In this document: positions 1 to 9,207 of the stretch, piece after piece
Layout: each line of letters starts with the position of its first letter
Position numbering within the stretch: the stretch's first letter is position 1
The notes under the pieces: model-generated
The model's input: only the letters and a program-made list of their open reading frames with translations
The model's database searches: none
What the model was told of the DNA's origin: nothing
Made by a program: the position numbers and the translations under genes
Assembly (NCBI GenBank): GCA_023428905.1
Contig: JAEYWP010000032.1
Location: forward strand, 299,210-363,209
DNA: 64,000 bases
Direction of reading: 5' to 3'
Origin: Verrucomicrobiota bacterium
GTDB taxonomy: Bacteria > Verrucomicrobiota > Verrucomicrobiia > Opitutales > Opitutaceae

Positions 1-1175
1 TGGGCCACTGGCTTCGTCGTCTCGTGCACCAGCGGCAGTTCCGCCGTGTGCGCGGTGACCTTGCGGTCCAGAGGGGGAAGCGGCGCCTTACCCGGGCCGG
101 CGTTCGGAACGGGTGCGGTGGGTGCAGGGGTGGGACTGAGGGCCGTGACCTTCCCGCGGGGAGCGTGCTGGGGCCGGCGAGGCATGACACCCCGGCCGAC
201 GATGTCCGTCGTGCCGAGAACGCAGATCTCGACGCGCTGCTGCATGCTTTCGTCGATCACCGCTCCCATGATGATGTGGGAGTCGCGGCCGAACTGCTCG
301 CTCACCGCAGTCATCATCTCGTTCACCTTGGGAAGCGTCAGGTCGGTGCCGCCGACAATGTTGACGAGCAGACGGTCCGCTTTCCGCGAAAACTCCGGGG
401 TGTGCAGCAGGGGGCACAACTTCAGGCTTTCGATCGCCTCGCTGGCGGCATTTTCGCCTGCCCCGCTGCCGAGCCCGAACAGTGTCTTGCCGCCGCGCTG
501 GACGAAGGCCTGACGCAGCGTCGAAAAGTCGAGGTTGATCAGCCCGGTGCGAAACAGCATCGACCAGATGGAGCGTACCCCGCGGCCAATCCACTCGTCC
601 GCGCGGGCAAAGGAATCGAGCGCGGTCTCCCCTTCTTCTCCTTCCTGGAGCAGCATGTCGTTGGGGAGTGGGATCACGGCATCGCAGCACCGACGGAGCG
701 CGGCCAAGCCCTCTTCGGCCTGCTTCGCGCGACGCCCGCCTTCAAAGCTGAACGGGAGGGTGACAAATGCGATCACGAGCGCGCCCGCCTCGGAGGCAAT
801 CTCCGCGACGATGGGAGACGCGCCACTTCCCGTGCCGCCACCCATGCCCGCCACCAGAAACACCAGGTCGCATCCCTTCACCACGGCGGCGATCTTCTCC
901 CGGTCTGCCTCCGCCGCCTCGCGCCCGAGCTCAGGGTCGCCACCCGCGCCGAGGCCCCGCGTCACGCTGGTCCCGATCAAGACTTTGTCCTGCACCGGTG
1001 AACTGGACAGCGCCTGGTAGTCGGTGTTGATCACCGCCATCTGAAGGCGGTCGAGGTTCTCCATCTTCAGGCGATCCACTGCGTTGGAGCCGGCGCCCCC
1101 CACACCGACCAGTTTGATCGCAATGGAGCGATCCGTCAGGATCTCGGGAGTGAGCGGAAGTTCGTTCGGAGACAT
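1..1175 (-). CDS. ftsZ: Cell division protein FtsZ (3' end outside window)
   Basis: Tubulin-like GTPase that polymerises into the cytokinetic ring. The 391 codons present stay open to the window edge. Near residue 20 is the Rossmann start KLVGVGGAGSNAV, and near residue 105 the tubulin signature GGGTGSG. A proline/alanine-rich linker begins after about residue 340, so the C-terminal FtsA-binding peptide probably lies just outside. The ATG at 1175 is chosen because the conserved N-terminus follows it directly. No Shine-Dalgarno is visible upstream of it; the preceding bases are pyrimidine-rich. It is the last gene of the dcw cluster seen here, separated from ftsA by 133 nt that carry an inverted repeat. 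Identity is certain; the length is incomplete. Confidence 0.97.
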   Translation of the reverse strand, partial: MSPNELPLTPEILTDRSIAIKLVGVGGAGSNAVDRLKMENLDRLQMAVINTDYQALSSSPVQDKVLIGTSVTRGLGAGGDPELGREAAEADREKIAAVVKGCDLVFLVAGMGGGTGSGASPIVAEIASEAGALVIAFVTLPFSFEGGRRAKQAEEGLAALRRCCDAVIPLPNDMLLQEGEEGETALDSFARADEWIGRGVRSIWSMLFRTGLINLDFSTLRQAFVQRGGKTLFGLGSGAGENAASEAIESLKLCPLLHTPEFSRKADRLLVNIVGGTDLTLPKVNEMMTAVSEQFGRDSHIIMGAVIDESMQQRVEICVLGTTDIVGRGVMPRRPQHAPRGKVTALSPTPAPTAPVPNAGPGKAPLPPLDRKVTAHTAELPLVHETTKPVA

Positions 1176-1198
1176 CGGGGGGAGGAAATTATGGTTTG

Positions 1199-1307
1199 TG
1201 AGTTATGATTTTGAGGCGGTGGGAGCGGCGTGACGGGACTTCATAAAGGGCAGGAACGGCGTCCGCCTTCTCCCAATCACCAATCAAGAATCATAGATCA
1301 TAACTCA
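1199..1307 (-). repeat. ftsA-ftsZ spacer: 11-bp inverted repeat with repeat module A
   Basis: TGAGTTATGAT at 1199-1209 is a perfect inverted copy of ATCATAACTCA at 1297-1307, with 87 bp between. The ftsA-proximal arm continues, read on the minus strand, into a GATTCTTGATTGGTGATT tract (about 1275-1293). That tract matches 18 of 19 bases at 50847-50865 upstream of a response regulator. The arms are AT-rich in a high-GC region. The structure could be a small mobile unit, an attenuator or a promoter-bearing insertion; sequence alone does not decide. Confidence 0.75.
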
Positions 1308-1308
1308 T

Positions 1309-2514
1309 TCAGGCGGTGGCGAAGAGCTTGCTGAGGAAGCCGCTCTTTCGGCGCTGGGGCGTGGCGGCTTCGGCGTTCGAGTTGAGGCCGAAATAGAGCA
1401 GGCCAAGGCTGGTCGCGAAACCCGGATCGCGCAGGTTCTCGTTCACGTAACCGGGCGTCTCCCCCACCCGCGCCATCACGCCGAAAACTTTGGCTGCGGC
1501 CTCTGCGATGGCGGGAAGTTTGGCCGTGCCACCCGTGACCACCACTCCGGCAGTGACGCGTTCCGGATCAAAGGCGGCTCCGAGTTTCTTTTTCACCACT
1601 TCGAAAATCTCCCACGTGCGGGCGGCACAGATCTGCTCGATGGCCTGCCGCGGGAATTGGCGGTCGCCGATGGCAAAGTCACCATTGAGCCAGACCTTGT
1701 CCGACTTGTCGCGTGTCGCCACGATCGCGCGCCCAAAACGCAGTTTCAGCTTCTCCGCCTGCCCCTCCGTCAGACGCAGCCCGAGGCTGAGGTCGTTGGT
1801 GAGATGGCTGCCGCCGACGGAGATGACACCCGTCGCATACGCGCACCCATCGCGGTAAAGCGCGAAATCCGTAGTCCCCGCACCGATATCGATGACGAGG
1901 ACGCCATTCTGACGGTCTTCCGGCGAGGTCACCATCGTGCCCGAGGCCAGGCTGGAAAGGATGAGTTCCGCCACCGGGACATTAAAGCCGCGGATGACGT
2001 GGATGTTATCCGCAATCTTGTTCTCCTGGCCGTGCACCGTCCAATAACCGACATCGAGACGATGCCCCACCAGGTGCTCCGGATCGGGAACGAGGCGTCC
2101 GTCCAGCCGGAAGGGGCGGCGGATGTGATGCACAACCATGCGGCCCTCCGGCAGCGACTTGGCCTTGGCGAGGCGACACACCGTGTCCGTATCCATCGCG
2201 CGCACCATATTGTCCGCGGCCGAAACGCTGACGGAGGCCTCGTTGTAGAAGCCTTCGAGGTGCCCGCCAGTCTGCGCCATGTAAACCTCATCGATCCGCG
2301 TGCCGGCGCTGCCCTCGGCGGCGAGAAGCGCGCTGTGGGTTGCGTCACTGGCGGCGCGAAAATCCACCACCGTGCCCTTGATCACGCCTCGCGATTGGCA
2401 CTCGCCGAGTCCGACGATCTGCAGGCTTCGGTTCTGGCTCAGTTCCCCGATGAGGACTGTCACCTTGGACGTGCCGATTTCGACGGCACCGATAAACTTG
2501 GTTCTAGAAGTCAC
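1309..2514 (-). CDS. ftsA: Cell division protein FtsA
   Basis: Actin-fold ATPase that anchors FtsZ to the membrane. The 401-residue product has the N-terminal phosphate loop FIGAVEIGTSKVTVLIGE, the second ATPase motif VIDIGAGTTDFALY, and a GVVVTGGTAKLP adenosine motif near the C-terminus. It ends in a short basic/hydrophobic helix (SGFLSKLF) typical of the membrane-targeting tail. The GTG at 2514 is chosen because the family N-terminus begins there. The reading frame extends further upstream, but that part overlaps the proline-rich ftsQ end and reads as non-FtsA sequence. The start overlaps the ftsQ stop by 11 nt, implying translational coupling. Confidence 0.96.
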   Translation of the reverse strand: MTSRTKFIGAVEIGTSKVTVLIGELSQNRSLQIVGLGECQSRGVIKGTVVDFRAASDATHSALLAAEGSAGTRIDEVYMAQTGGHLEGFYNEASVSVSAADNMVRAMDTDTVCRLAKAKSLPEGRMVVHHIRRPFRLDGRLVPDPEHLVGHRLDVGYWTVHGQENKIADNIHVIRGFNVPVAELILSSLASGTMVTSPEDRQNGVLVIDIGAGTTDFALYRDGCAYATGVISVGGSHLTNDLSLGLRLTEGQAEKLKLRFGRAIVATRDKSDKVWLNGDFAIGDRQFPRQAIEQICAARTWEIFEVVKKKLGAAFDPERVTAGVVVTGGTAKLPAIAEAAAKVFGVMARVGETPGYVNENLRDPGFATSLGLLYFGLNSNAEAATPQRRKSGFLSKLFATA

Positions 2515-3580
2515 GACGAAGGGTGGACCGCTGCGGTTGCGCGTTGCTGGCCTGCTGCGGGCGCGTGGGCGCGGCCCGCAACGTAAAGGAGTGAGGGGCC
2601 GCCGCTGCCAGGCCGGGGGCGGCGCCGGAACGGGCCCGGTGGGCATTGCCGCCCGGGGCCGCCGGTTCGGCGGGCGCCGGCAACTCGAAGGCAACCGGCA
2701 CCTGTTCCCCGCCCACTGCGAGGTTGATCGACTTCAAGGGCAGCGGAGCCGGATCCTTGCGCGCGTTGTCCAGGATGAAGTCGAGCCGGGCGATCTGCCG
2801 GTAAAAGTCATCCCGGGTGCCAAACACCACCTGTCCCGCGTCCGCCGACTGGACCAGGATGTGTCCGTCCGTCACCAGCTTCTCCAGCGAGACCACGCTC
2901 CAGCTGCGGTACAGTTCAGGGGCATTCATCCGCGCGGTGGAAAGCAGGTCGGCCACCGTCTCCATCCCGTCGATCGGGATAAACTTCCCCGCCACGCGCC
3001 GCAGACCCACCCCGCCGAGAAAGGGCAGGCCCTGGAGGACGTCGTCGCGATAATTCTCGCCGCGGAAAACCACCCCGTCACGCGCGACCAGGAAGGTCTC
3101 CGGTTCGCCGTCGCCAAAGCGCGCATTGACCCGCGCCACCGGACTGCGCTCCTCCATGGACACGACGAGGGTGTCGGGAAACTTGCGGGTGAGGACCGCG
3201 GTGCGCACCTGGCCGCTCTCAATCAGCCGGTCGCGGAGGGCAAAGAGATCCAGGCCGGTCAGGTCGGCCGACTTTGGCAGGGCCAGGGTGCGGGCGACCC
3301 ACGCCTGGTCCAGCACCAGATTTTCGCCCCGCAGCGCGATTGTCTTCACCGGCGCGCTCTTGCCCGCCGCCTTCAGCTTGGCCGGATCGCTCTTCCAGGC
3401 GGAGTGGATCTCGTATCCGGCCCACAACGACGCACAACCGAGGACCAACACCGCGACGCTCTTCGCGGTGGCAAAAAACATACGCTTGCGACCGGTGGAG
3501 GACATGGCTCGGGGAGCAATGGTCTGGGGGATGTCGCGCCAGGTGCGCGCGGGAGGGGAAATGGAGGCGTGCGAACTCAT
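2504..3580 (-). CDS. ftsQ: Cell division protein FtsQ/DivIB
   Basis: Bitopic divisome protein linking early and late division proteins. The 358-residue product has a short cytoplasmic tail, one membrane segment at about residues 35-55 (SVAVLVLGCASLWAGY), then a POTRA-like region (VKTIALRGENLVLD...) and a beta domain with conserved KFPDTLVVSMEERSPVA. The last 70 residues are a proline/alanine-rich extension that overlaps the ftsA start. The ATG at 3580 overlaps the ddl stop as ATGA, which decides this start over in-frame codons further upstream inside ddl. It sits between ddl and ftsA as in classical dcw clusters. Confidence 0.93.
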   Translation of the reverse strand: MSSHASISPPARTWRDIPQTIAPRAMSSTGRKRMFFATAKSVAVLVLGCASLWAGYEIHSAWKSDPAKLKAAGKSAPVKTIALRGENLVLDQAWVARTLALPKSADLTGLDLFALRDRLIESGQVRTAVLTRKFPDTLVVSMEERSPVARVNARFGDGEPETFLVARDGVVFRGENYRDDVLQGLPFLGGVGLRRVAGKFIPIDGMETVADLLSTARMNAPELYRSWSVVSLEKLVTDGHILVQSADAGQVVFGTRDDFYRQIARLDFILDNARKDPAPLPLKSINLAVGGEQVPVAFELPAPAEPAAPGGNAHRARSGAAPGLAAAAPHSFTLRAAPTRPQQASNAQPQRSTLRRDF

Positions 3581-4509
3581 GTCGGGAGCTGAGCCTGGCG
3601 ATGACGTTCGAGCGCCGGTCGGACCATTTCCTTCACCAGGCCCACAAAATCCAGGCCCACGCAGCGCGCGCTCATCGGCAGAAGGCTCGTTTCCTTCATG
3701 CCGGGGAGCGTGTTTATTTCGAGTAAAAACAGGTCGTCGGGACCAGAAAAGATGAAGTCGACGCGGGCGTAGTCCCGGCATCCACAGGCTGCATACGCGA
3801 GCTCGGCCTGGCGGCGTATCAGCGCGGTGGTGTCAGGCTCGAAGGGCGCGGGCGCGAAATAGTCCGTCATGCCCTTGGTGTATTTGCTGGCGTAGTCGTA
3901 GACCCCCGACTTCGGCCGTATCTCCACCACCCCCAGGGCGCGGCCGTCGAGGACGCCGACCGCCAGCTCCCGGCCGGCCAGGCGGCGCTCGATCAGCCAG
4001 CGGCCCGTCCGGATCGACTCCAGCGCGGCCGCAAGCTGCTCCCGGGTCTCCGGAATCTGGAGACCCACACTGCTGCCCTGGTCGTTGGGTTTGACCACCA
4101 CCCGCTCGCCGAGCCGGTCCACCACCGTCCCGAGGTCGGGCTTTTCCGCAGCGTCAAAAAGCAGCGCGTCCGCTCCGCGGATACCGCGGGTGGCAGCGGC
4201 CTCCTTGGTCGCCGCCTTGTCCATCGTGAGGGCGCTGCAGGCCGCATCACAACCGGCATACTCGATCCTGGCGGCATCCAGCAGGCGCTGCATCCCGCCG
4301 TCCTCGCCGAAGGTGCCATGCAGGGTGGAAAACACCACGTGCCGCGCCGGATCGAGCCCGGCGGGGAGCGCGTCGGCCGTGACATCAAAAAGCTCCACCG
4401 CGTAATGCCTGGCCAGTGCCTCGGCACAGGCCTTCCCGGAGCCGAGCGAAACCTCGCGCTCCGCCGAGGTGCCGCCGTGGAGAACCGCAAGGAGGGGTGT
4501 GTTTGCCAT
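3577..4509 (-). CDS. ddl: D-alanine--D-alanine ligase
   Basis: ATP-grasp enzyme that joins two D-alanines for the peptidoglycan stem peptide. The 310-residue length is normal. Visible motifs are LHGGTSAEREVSLGSG at the N-terminus, STLHGTFGEDG, VVKPNDQGSSVGL for ATP binding, and the C-terminal metal-binding LLEINTLPGMKETSLLP. It lies between the murC-murB fusion (47 nt gap) and ftsQ (4-nt overlap). This matches the murC-ddl-ftsQ order of many Gram-negative clusters. Cytosolic. Confidence 0.97.
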   Translation of the reverse strand: MANTPLLAVLHGGTSAEREVSLGSGKACAEALARHYAVELFDVTADALPAGLDPARHVVFSTLHGTFGEDGGMQRLLDAARIEYAGCDAACSALTMDKAATKEAAATRGIRGADALLFDAAEKPDLGTVVDRLGERVVVKPNDQGSSVGLQIPETREQLAAALESIRTGRWLIERRLAGRELAVGVLDGRALGVVEIRPKSGVYDYASKYTKGMTDYFAPAPFEPDTTALIRRQAELAYAACGCRDYARVDFIFSGPDDLFLLEINTLPGMKETSLLPMSARCVGLDFVGLVKEMVRPALERHRQAQLPT

Positions 4510-4556
4510 GGGATAAGGAAGCGTCGGGAGGGAGAGGTTGCGCGCCTAAGGAGCGG

Positions 4557-6902
4557 TCACGGCTCAGGGGTGCCCAGCACGTCCGCCCAGGCCTGCCCGT
4601 AAAGCATCACCTCCGGCTCCAGCCGGATGCCCCGCGCCGCTTCGACCCGAGCCCGGATCCGGCGGACGAGTTCGAGGATGTCGGCACTGGTGGCGTGGCC
4701 CCGGTTGACGATAAAATTGGCGTGGATCGGCGAGACTTCCGCGTCCCCCACGCGCAGGCCCTTCAGACCGGCCTCATCAATCACCTTGCCGGCCGAGGTG
4801 CCGGTAGGATTTTTGAAGATACACCCGGCACTCGGCTCACGGGGCTGGGTTTTCTGCCGCTTCTCCCGGTAGGTCTCGATCTGCCGCGAAATCTCCTGCG
4901 ACGCCGAGGTCGCCCGCGGACGCAGCACCGCCCCGAGCGCCACCGCCGTCTCCAGCTCTTCGCAGTGGCGATAATCCACGTGCATCTGTTCCTTGCGCAG
5001 CGTGAGCGAGCGGCCATCGGGCGTCACCAGGTCGACCGACTCCACCACGTCGAACATCCAGCCGCCCATTGCCCCGGCATTCATCCGGAGCGCTCCGCCG
5101 ACGTTTCCAGGTATCCCCTCGAGGAACTCAAAGCCGACCAGACCCGCCCTGGTCGCGAGCCCGCAGAGGTTCTTCAGCCGGAGGCCGGCTCCCACCCGCA
5201 CGCTGCCATCTGGCTGCGGCTCGAAGGCCTGCCAGTTGGACTGATGGAAGGACATCACCACGCCGTCGACCCCACGGTCCGGCACGATCAGGTTTGAGCC
5301 GCGACCGAGCACATGGACGGGCAACGCGCGCGCCTGGGCCGCACGGAGGATGGCCTGCACGTCGGCCGCATTCGCAGGTTCGACATAGACACGGGCCGCT
5401 CCGCCCACCCGCATCGTGGTTTTCTCCGCCAGCGGCTCCTCCCGACGCACCCGCGCCCCGGCGGAAAGGGCAGCCGTCAGTTCACCGGCAAAGGCATCCC
5501 AGCCAGACACGATGCGGCCCTGTTCGTCGAGATCCGCCAACCACACTCGCGCGTGCCGCTCAATATCGCCCGCGCCGACAAAAGCGACCAGGTCTCCGGG
5601 TTGCAGCTCACCCTGCAACTGTAGCAGGAGAGCATCACTGCGCGCACCGGTGTACGCCACCGGCAGCGTCGGCACGGTGGCGCGGAGCTGGGCATACAGG
5701 TCGCCCGTTGAGCCGCCGGACACGGGGCGCTCCCCCGCGGCGTAGACATCCAACAGATAAACCCGGTCGGCGCCGGCCAGTGCCGCGGCAAACTCGCCGA
5801 GAAACTGCGCGGTGCGGCTGTACCGGTGAGGCTGAAACACCGCCAGGAGCCGGCCCCGTGCCCGGCGCCTCAGGCTTCCGAGCAGCGCGCGGATCTCCGC
5901 CGGGTGGTGGGCGTAATCTTCCACCACGGTCAAAGTGCCCGTGGCGTGCAGCACCGCCTGACGGCGCCGCACGCCCGGGTAGTCAGCCAAATGTTCGGCT
6001 GAAAGTGAGACGCCCATCCGATGGGCTGCCGCCAGCGCGGCCGTCGCATTGGCCGCGTTAAAATCGCCCAGCGCCCGGAGGGAGGCGGACGCGATCGGGA
6101 AACGGCCGGTGAGGGACAGCGTCTGCCGCTCCTCCGTCTCCGCGGTGACAACCGCGGCATAATCGCCGGTGCGCCCGAAGGTGAGGAGTTCACGGTCCGC
6201 CAGCCGGCCGGCGATCCGGCTGGAGAGAGCGCATGCGTCACTCAGGAGCACCGCTCCCCGGGTGCGCCGAAACAGCTCGGCGAACGTATCCTCAATCTCC
6301 GTCTGGCGGCGGTACCGGTCGGGGTGGTCCCAGTCCAGGTTCACCGCCACCGTCAGCTCGGGAGAAAACCGTTCGATCGTGCCGTCGCTCTCGTCAATCT
6401 CCGCCACCACCCAGTCGTTGGAGCCCGCGTCCGCCGGCGCGATCGCCTCATCGGCAAACAATCCGCCCAGGATGTATCCGGCCGGAAACGACGCCTGGCG
6501 CAGCAGGCACACCAGCATGGCGGTGGTGGTGGTCTTGCCGTGGGAGCCGCAGACAGCCACCAGCTTCCGGTCGCGAGTCACCTCGGCCAGCAGTTCTCCG
6601 CGGCGGACGAGCGGCAGGCCGCGGTCCTGGGCCGCCCGCCAGGCGGGATGGGCCGGTGAAATCGCGGAGGAAAAGACCACCAGTTCGCAGCCCTCGGGGA
6701 TCTGGCCCGGAGGGGTGATGACAACCCCGGCGCGCTCGAGCTGGACACGCATGGCGTCGACCATGCCGTCATCGCTCCCGCTCACCGAGTAACCACGGCG
6801 GGCAAGGTAGATGGCGAGGGGGCCCACCCCCATCCCGGCCACGCCGAGGCAATGGAGGGAGCGGATCTCGCGTCCGAAAAGCGAGGGAAGGAAGGACGTC
6901 AT
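4557..6902 (-). CDS. murC-murB: Fused UDP-MurNAc--L-alanine ligase / UDP-MurNAc dehydrogenase (MurC-MurB)
   Basis: Single 781-residue polypeptide carrying two consecutive cell-wall enzymes. Residues 1 to about 460 are MurC, with CLGVAGMGVGPLA at the N-terminus, the ATP loop CGSHGKTTTTAM at 118-128 and EIDESDGTI. From about 475 on it is MurB, with FAD-binding VHVLGRGSNLI and GIPGNVGGALRMNAGA. The active-site segment SAGCIFKNP begins at residue 691, and EPEV lies near 763. The usual proton-donor serine of MurB is Cys694 here. MurB makes UDP-MurNAc and MurC adds L-alanine, so the fusion couples successive steps. Its start overlaps the murG stop (ATGA). Confidence 0.95.
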   Translation of the reverse strand: MTSFLPSLFGREIRSLHCLGVAGMGVGPLAIYLARRGYSVSGSDDGMVDAMRVQLERAGVVITPPGQIPEGCELVVFSSAISPAHPAWRAAQDRGLPLVRRGELLAEVTRDRKLVAVCGSHGKTTTTAMLVCLLRQASFPAGYILGGLFADEAIAPADAGSNDWVVAEIDESDGTIERFSPELTVAVNLDWDHPDRYRRQTEIEDTFAELFRRTRGAVLLSDACALSSRIAGRLADRELLTFGRTGDYAAVVTAETEERQTLSLTGRFPIASASLRALGDFNAANATAALAAAHRMGVSLSAEHLADYPGVRRRQAVLHATGTLTVVEDYAHHPAEIRALLGSLRRRARGRLLAVFQPHRYSRTAQFLGEFAAALAGADRVYLLDVYAAGERPVSGGSTGDLYAQLRATVPTLPVAYTGARSDALLLQLQGELQPGDLVAFVGAGDIERHARVWLADLDEQGRIVSGWDAFAGELTAALSAGARVRREEPLAEKTTMRVGGAARVYVEPANAADVQAILRAAQARALPVHVLGRGSNLIVPDRGVDGVVMSFHQSNWQAFEPQPDGSVRVGAGLRLKNLCGLATRAGLVGFEFLEGIPGNVGGALRMNAGAMGGWMFDVVESVDLVTPDGRSLTLRKEQMHVDYRHCEELETAVALGAVLRPRATSASQEISRQIETYREKRQKTQPREPSAGCIFKNPTGTSAGKVIDEAGLKGLRVGDAEVSPIHANFIVNRGHATSADILELVRRIRARVEAARGIRLEPEVMLYGQAWADVLGTPEP

Positions 6903-8026
6903 GCCGGCTGCGCCTCCTTGTGCGCCTGGTCCGTGCGGGTTGCCGCCAGCACCTCCAGGTCGTCCAGCATCTGGTCGAGCGAATTGGCCCGGTCCATCCG
7001 CTGCAGGTTCGAGCGGAACTTCCGCAGGAGCCAGTCATTGAAAATCAGGTCGCGAACCTCGCGGCTGAGGTCGCCCACGTGCTCCTCTCCGATCGCGACC
7101 CCGCCCCCCTGCTGCTCGAAGTAACGCGCGTTCGCCCACTGGTGATTGTCGGCCGCGTGTGGATACGGGATGAGGATCGCCGGCGTCTCGCAGCGGACCA
7201 ACTCGGCCAGGGTGCCCGCCCCGGCCCGGGAAACGACCAGGTCGGCACAGGACATCAGTTCGCCCATCCGGTCGCAGAACGGCTGGAAGACGGCTTTGAC
7301 CGTCTGGCCGCTCCGGCTGCGGAAGGCGCGTTCCCCGGGCTCGCCCTTGTCGAGACCGGTCACGCAAAAAAGCTGAACCCCATCAAATGCCAGGGCCTCC
7401 GCCTTGCGACGCGCCCATTCGTTGAGTTTCGACGCGCCCTGACTGCCACCGAGCACCACCAGGCAGAGCTGCTGGGGGTCCAGGCCGAAGGCGCTTTTTG
7501 CTTCCTCCCGCGAACGCCGCTGGATCTCGCGGCGCACGGGAAGGCCCATCGGAAAGCAGACACGTTTCGTCACATTGGGCAGGCGCACACCGGGAGGCAG
7601 GTAAACCCGCTGCGCCAGCCGCCCGAGGAGCCGGATCGCGCGGCCGGGCACCCGGTTGGCCTCATGCAGGGCCACCGGCACGTGGGAAAAGGACGCCGCC
7701 AGGATGACACCCGCGGTGGTGAAACCGCCGAACCCCACCACCGCGTCCGGCCGTTCCTGCCTCACCAGGCGCAGGCAATGGAGCAGCCCCTGGGTCTGGC
7801 GTGTGACAAAACGCGCCAACCCCAGCGGGTGGAGGGTGAAGGGCGCTCCCGGGATGCGACGGAAATCAAGGTGCGGGTATTTTTCGATCAGCCGCGTATC
7901 CACTTTTTTGTGGCTGATGAGAAGGATGGGCCGGTGTCCGCGGGCCCGCAGGCCCTCCGCGAGCGCGATCCCCGGCGAGAGGTGACCGCCCGTGCCACCG
8001 CAGGAAAGGAGAAAGGAGCGGCTCAC
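6899..8026 (-). CDS. murG: UDP-GlcNAc:lipid I N-acetylglucosaminyltransferase MurG
   Basis: GT28 transferase that converts lipid I to lipid II on the inner membrane face. The 375-residue product starts with the glycine-rich acceptor loop LLSCGGTGGHLSPGIALAEGL. It has GFGGFTTAGVILAA for membrane/acceptor contact and CADLVVSRAGAGTLAEL with the donor-binding C-domain signature. The next segment, AILIPYPHAADNHQWANA, is also typical. Both ends overlap neighbours by 4 nt: ftsW upstream and murC-murB downstream. Length and motifs are normal. Confidence 0.97.
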   Translation of the reverse strand: MSRSFLLSCGGTGGHLSPGIALAEGLRARGHRPILLISHKKVDTRLIEKYPHLDFRRIPGAPFTLHPLGLARFVTRQTQGLLHCLRLVRQERPDAVVGFGGFTTAGVILAASFSHVPVALHEANRVPGRAIRLLGRLAQRVYLPPGVRLPNVTKRVCFPMGLPVRREIQRRSREEAKSAFGLDPQQLCLVVLGGSQGASKLNEWARRKAEALAFDGVQLFCVTGLDKGEPGERAFRSRSGQTVKAVFQPFCDRMGELMSCADLVVSRAGAGTLAELVRCETPAILIPYPHAADNHQWANARYFEQQGGGVAIGEEHVGDLSREVRDLIFNDWLLRKFRSNLQRMDRANSLDQMLDDLEVLAATRTDQAHKEAQPA

Positions 8027-9204
8027 GTGCCCACGACCTCCTTCATCGCGCGCCGTTTGCGAGCCAGTGCCGGCCGGGGCCAGGCGCGCTGGGTGTTGAC
8101 AATGATCCCCACGAGCAGGCCCATCAGGAGCAGGTTCGACAGGCCGGCGCTGATGAAGGGCAGCGACATGCCCTTGGTGGGGAAGAGACCCGTGACCACC
8201 CCGAGGTTCACAATCGCCTGCAACGACACGAGGAGGATGCAGCCGGTCACCAGGAGGTACTGGAAGAGATTGGGAGCGCGGCGCAGGTGAATCACCCCGG
8301 CGATGAACATCACGGTGTAGATCGCGAGCACCCCAAGGGTGAAGATCAGGCCGAGTTCCTCCCCGACCACGGCAAAGATAAAGTCCGTGTGCGCCTCCGG
8401 CAGGAAGTTGTTCTGCTGCCGGCCCTGGCCGAGCCCGACACCATCGACACCCCCGACCGCAAAGGCGGCGAGCGACTGGTAAAGCTGGTAGGTGCCGCCG
8501 CTCTTGTTGCCCTCGACGTCCAGGAAGGCGGTGAAACGGCGCAGGCGGTTGGGATTATGAATCACCAGCGCGGCAAACCCCGCCACCGCCACCAGCAGCG
8601 TGGGGAGGATGTAGCGCCAGCGTGCCCCCGCGAGGAAGAGCAGCGTCAGGCCAATCGCGAGCGTCAGCGCGGCCGTGCCGAAGTCGGGCTCGAGCACAAT
8701 CAAGCCGGCAAAGGCGCCGACGATCGCCAGCGGGAAAAAAAAGCCCCGTTTCCACTCCCCGATCTTCGTCTGGTGAATCGCGAGGTAGTGGGCCAGGCAG
8801 AAGACCATGGCCAGTTTGGCGAATTCGGAAACCTGCAGCCGCAGCGGGCCGAAGCCGAGCCAGCGCCGGCTGCCTTTGACCGAAATGCCGATGCCCGGCA
8901 GCAACACCAGCACGAGGCCGATCAAGGCGCCAATGCCGACGAAAAGGACGTATTTGCGGGCGTGCTCGAGGTCGATGCGGCTGGCCACAAATGCGAGGCC
9001 GGCGGCGAGCGCCACGCCCATCAGCTGTTTGTTGAGATAATAAAAAGGCCCCTGTTTGAACGACGCGCTGGCGCTGAAGAGGATCGTCAGTCCGAGGATG
9101 GTGAGCGCAATCGCGCACACCACGATGATCGCGGCCGGGTTGAGGACAAAACGGGCGCGGCCTGCGTCCGGCAGCCTGCGCGCGTGGGCCATGGTCGCGT
9201 TCAA
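8023..9204 (-). CDS. ftsW: Lipid II polymerase FtsW (SEDS family)
   Basis: Multi-pass SEDS glycosyltransferase of the divisome. The 393-residue product has about ten hydrophobic segments after a short basic N-terminus. Conserved patches are SRRWLGFGPLRLQVSEFAK and the C-terminal GLFPTKGMSLPFISAGLSNL. The PEAHTDFIFAVVGEELG segment is strongly FtsW-like. It follows the LysM lipoprotein gene by 3 nt and overlaps murG by 4 nt. Several near in-frame methionines exist (residues 1 and 5), so the exact start is slightly uncertain. Confidence 0.97.
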   Translation of the reverse strand: MNATMAHARRLPDAGRARFVLNPAAIIVVCAIALTILGLTILFSASASFKQGPFYYLNKQLMGVALAAGLAFVASRIDLEHARKYVLFVGIGALIGLVLVLLPGIGISVKGSRRWLGFGPLRLQVSEFAKLAMVFCLAHYLAIHQTKIGEWKRGFFFPLAIVGAFAGLIVLEPDFGTAALTLAIGLTLLFLAGARWRYILPTLLVAVAGFAALVIHNPNRLRRFTAFLDVEGNKSGGTYQLYQSLAAFAVGGVDGVGLGQGRQQNNFLPEAHTDFIFAVVGEELGLIFTLGVLAIYTVMFIAGVIHLRRAPNLFQYLLVTGCILLVSLQAIVNLGVVTGLFPTKGMSLPFISAGLSNLLLMGLLVGIIVNTQRAWPRPALARKRRAMKEVVGT

Positions 9205-9207
9205 TGC

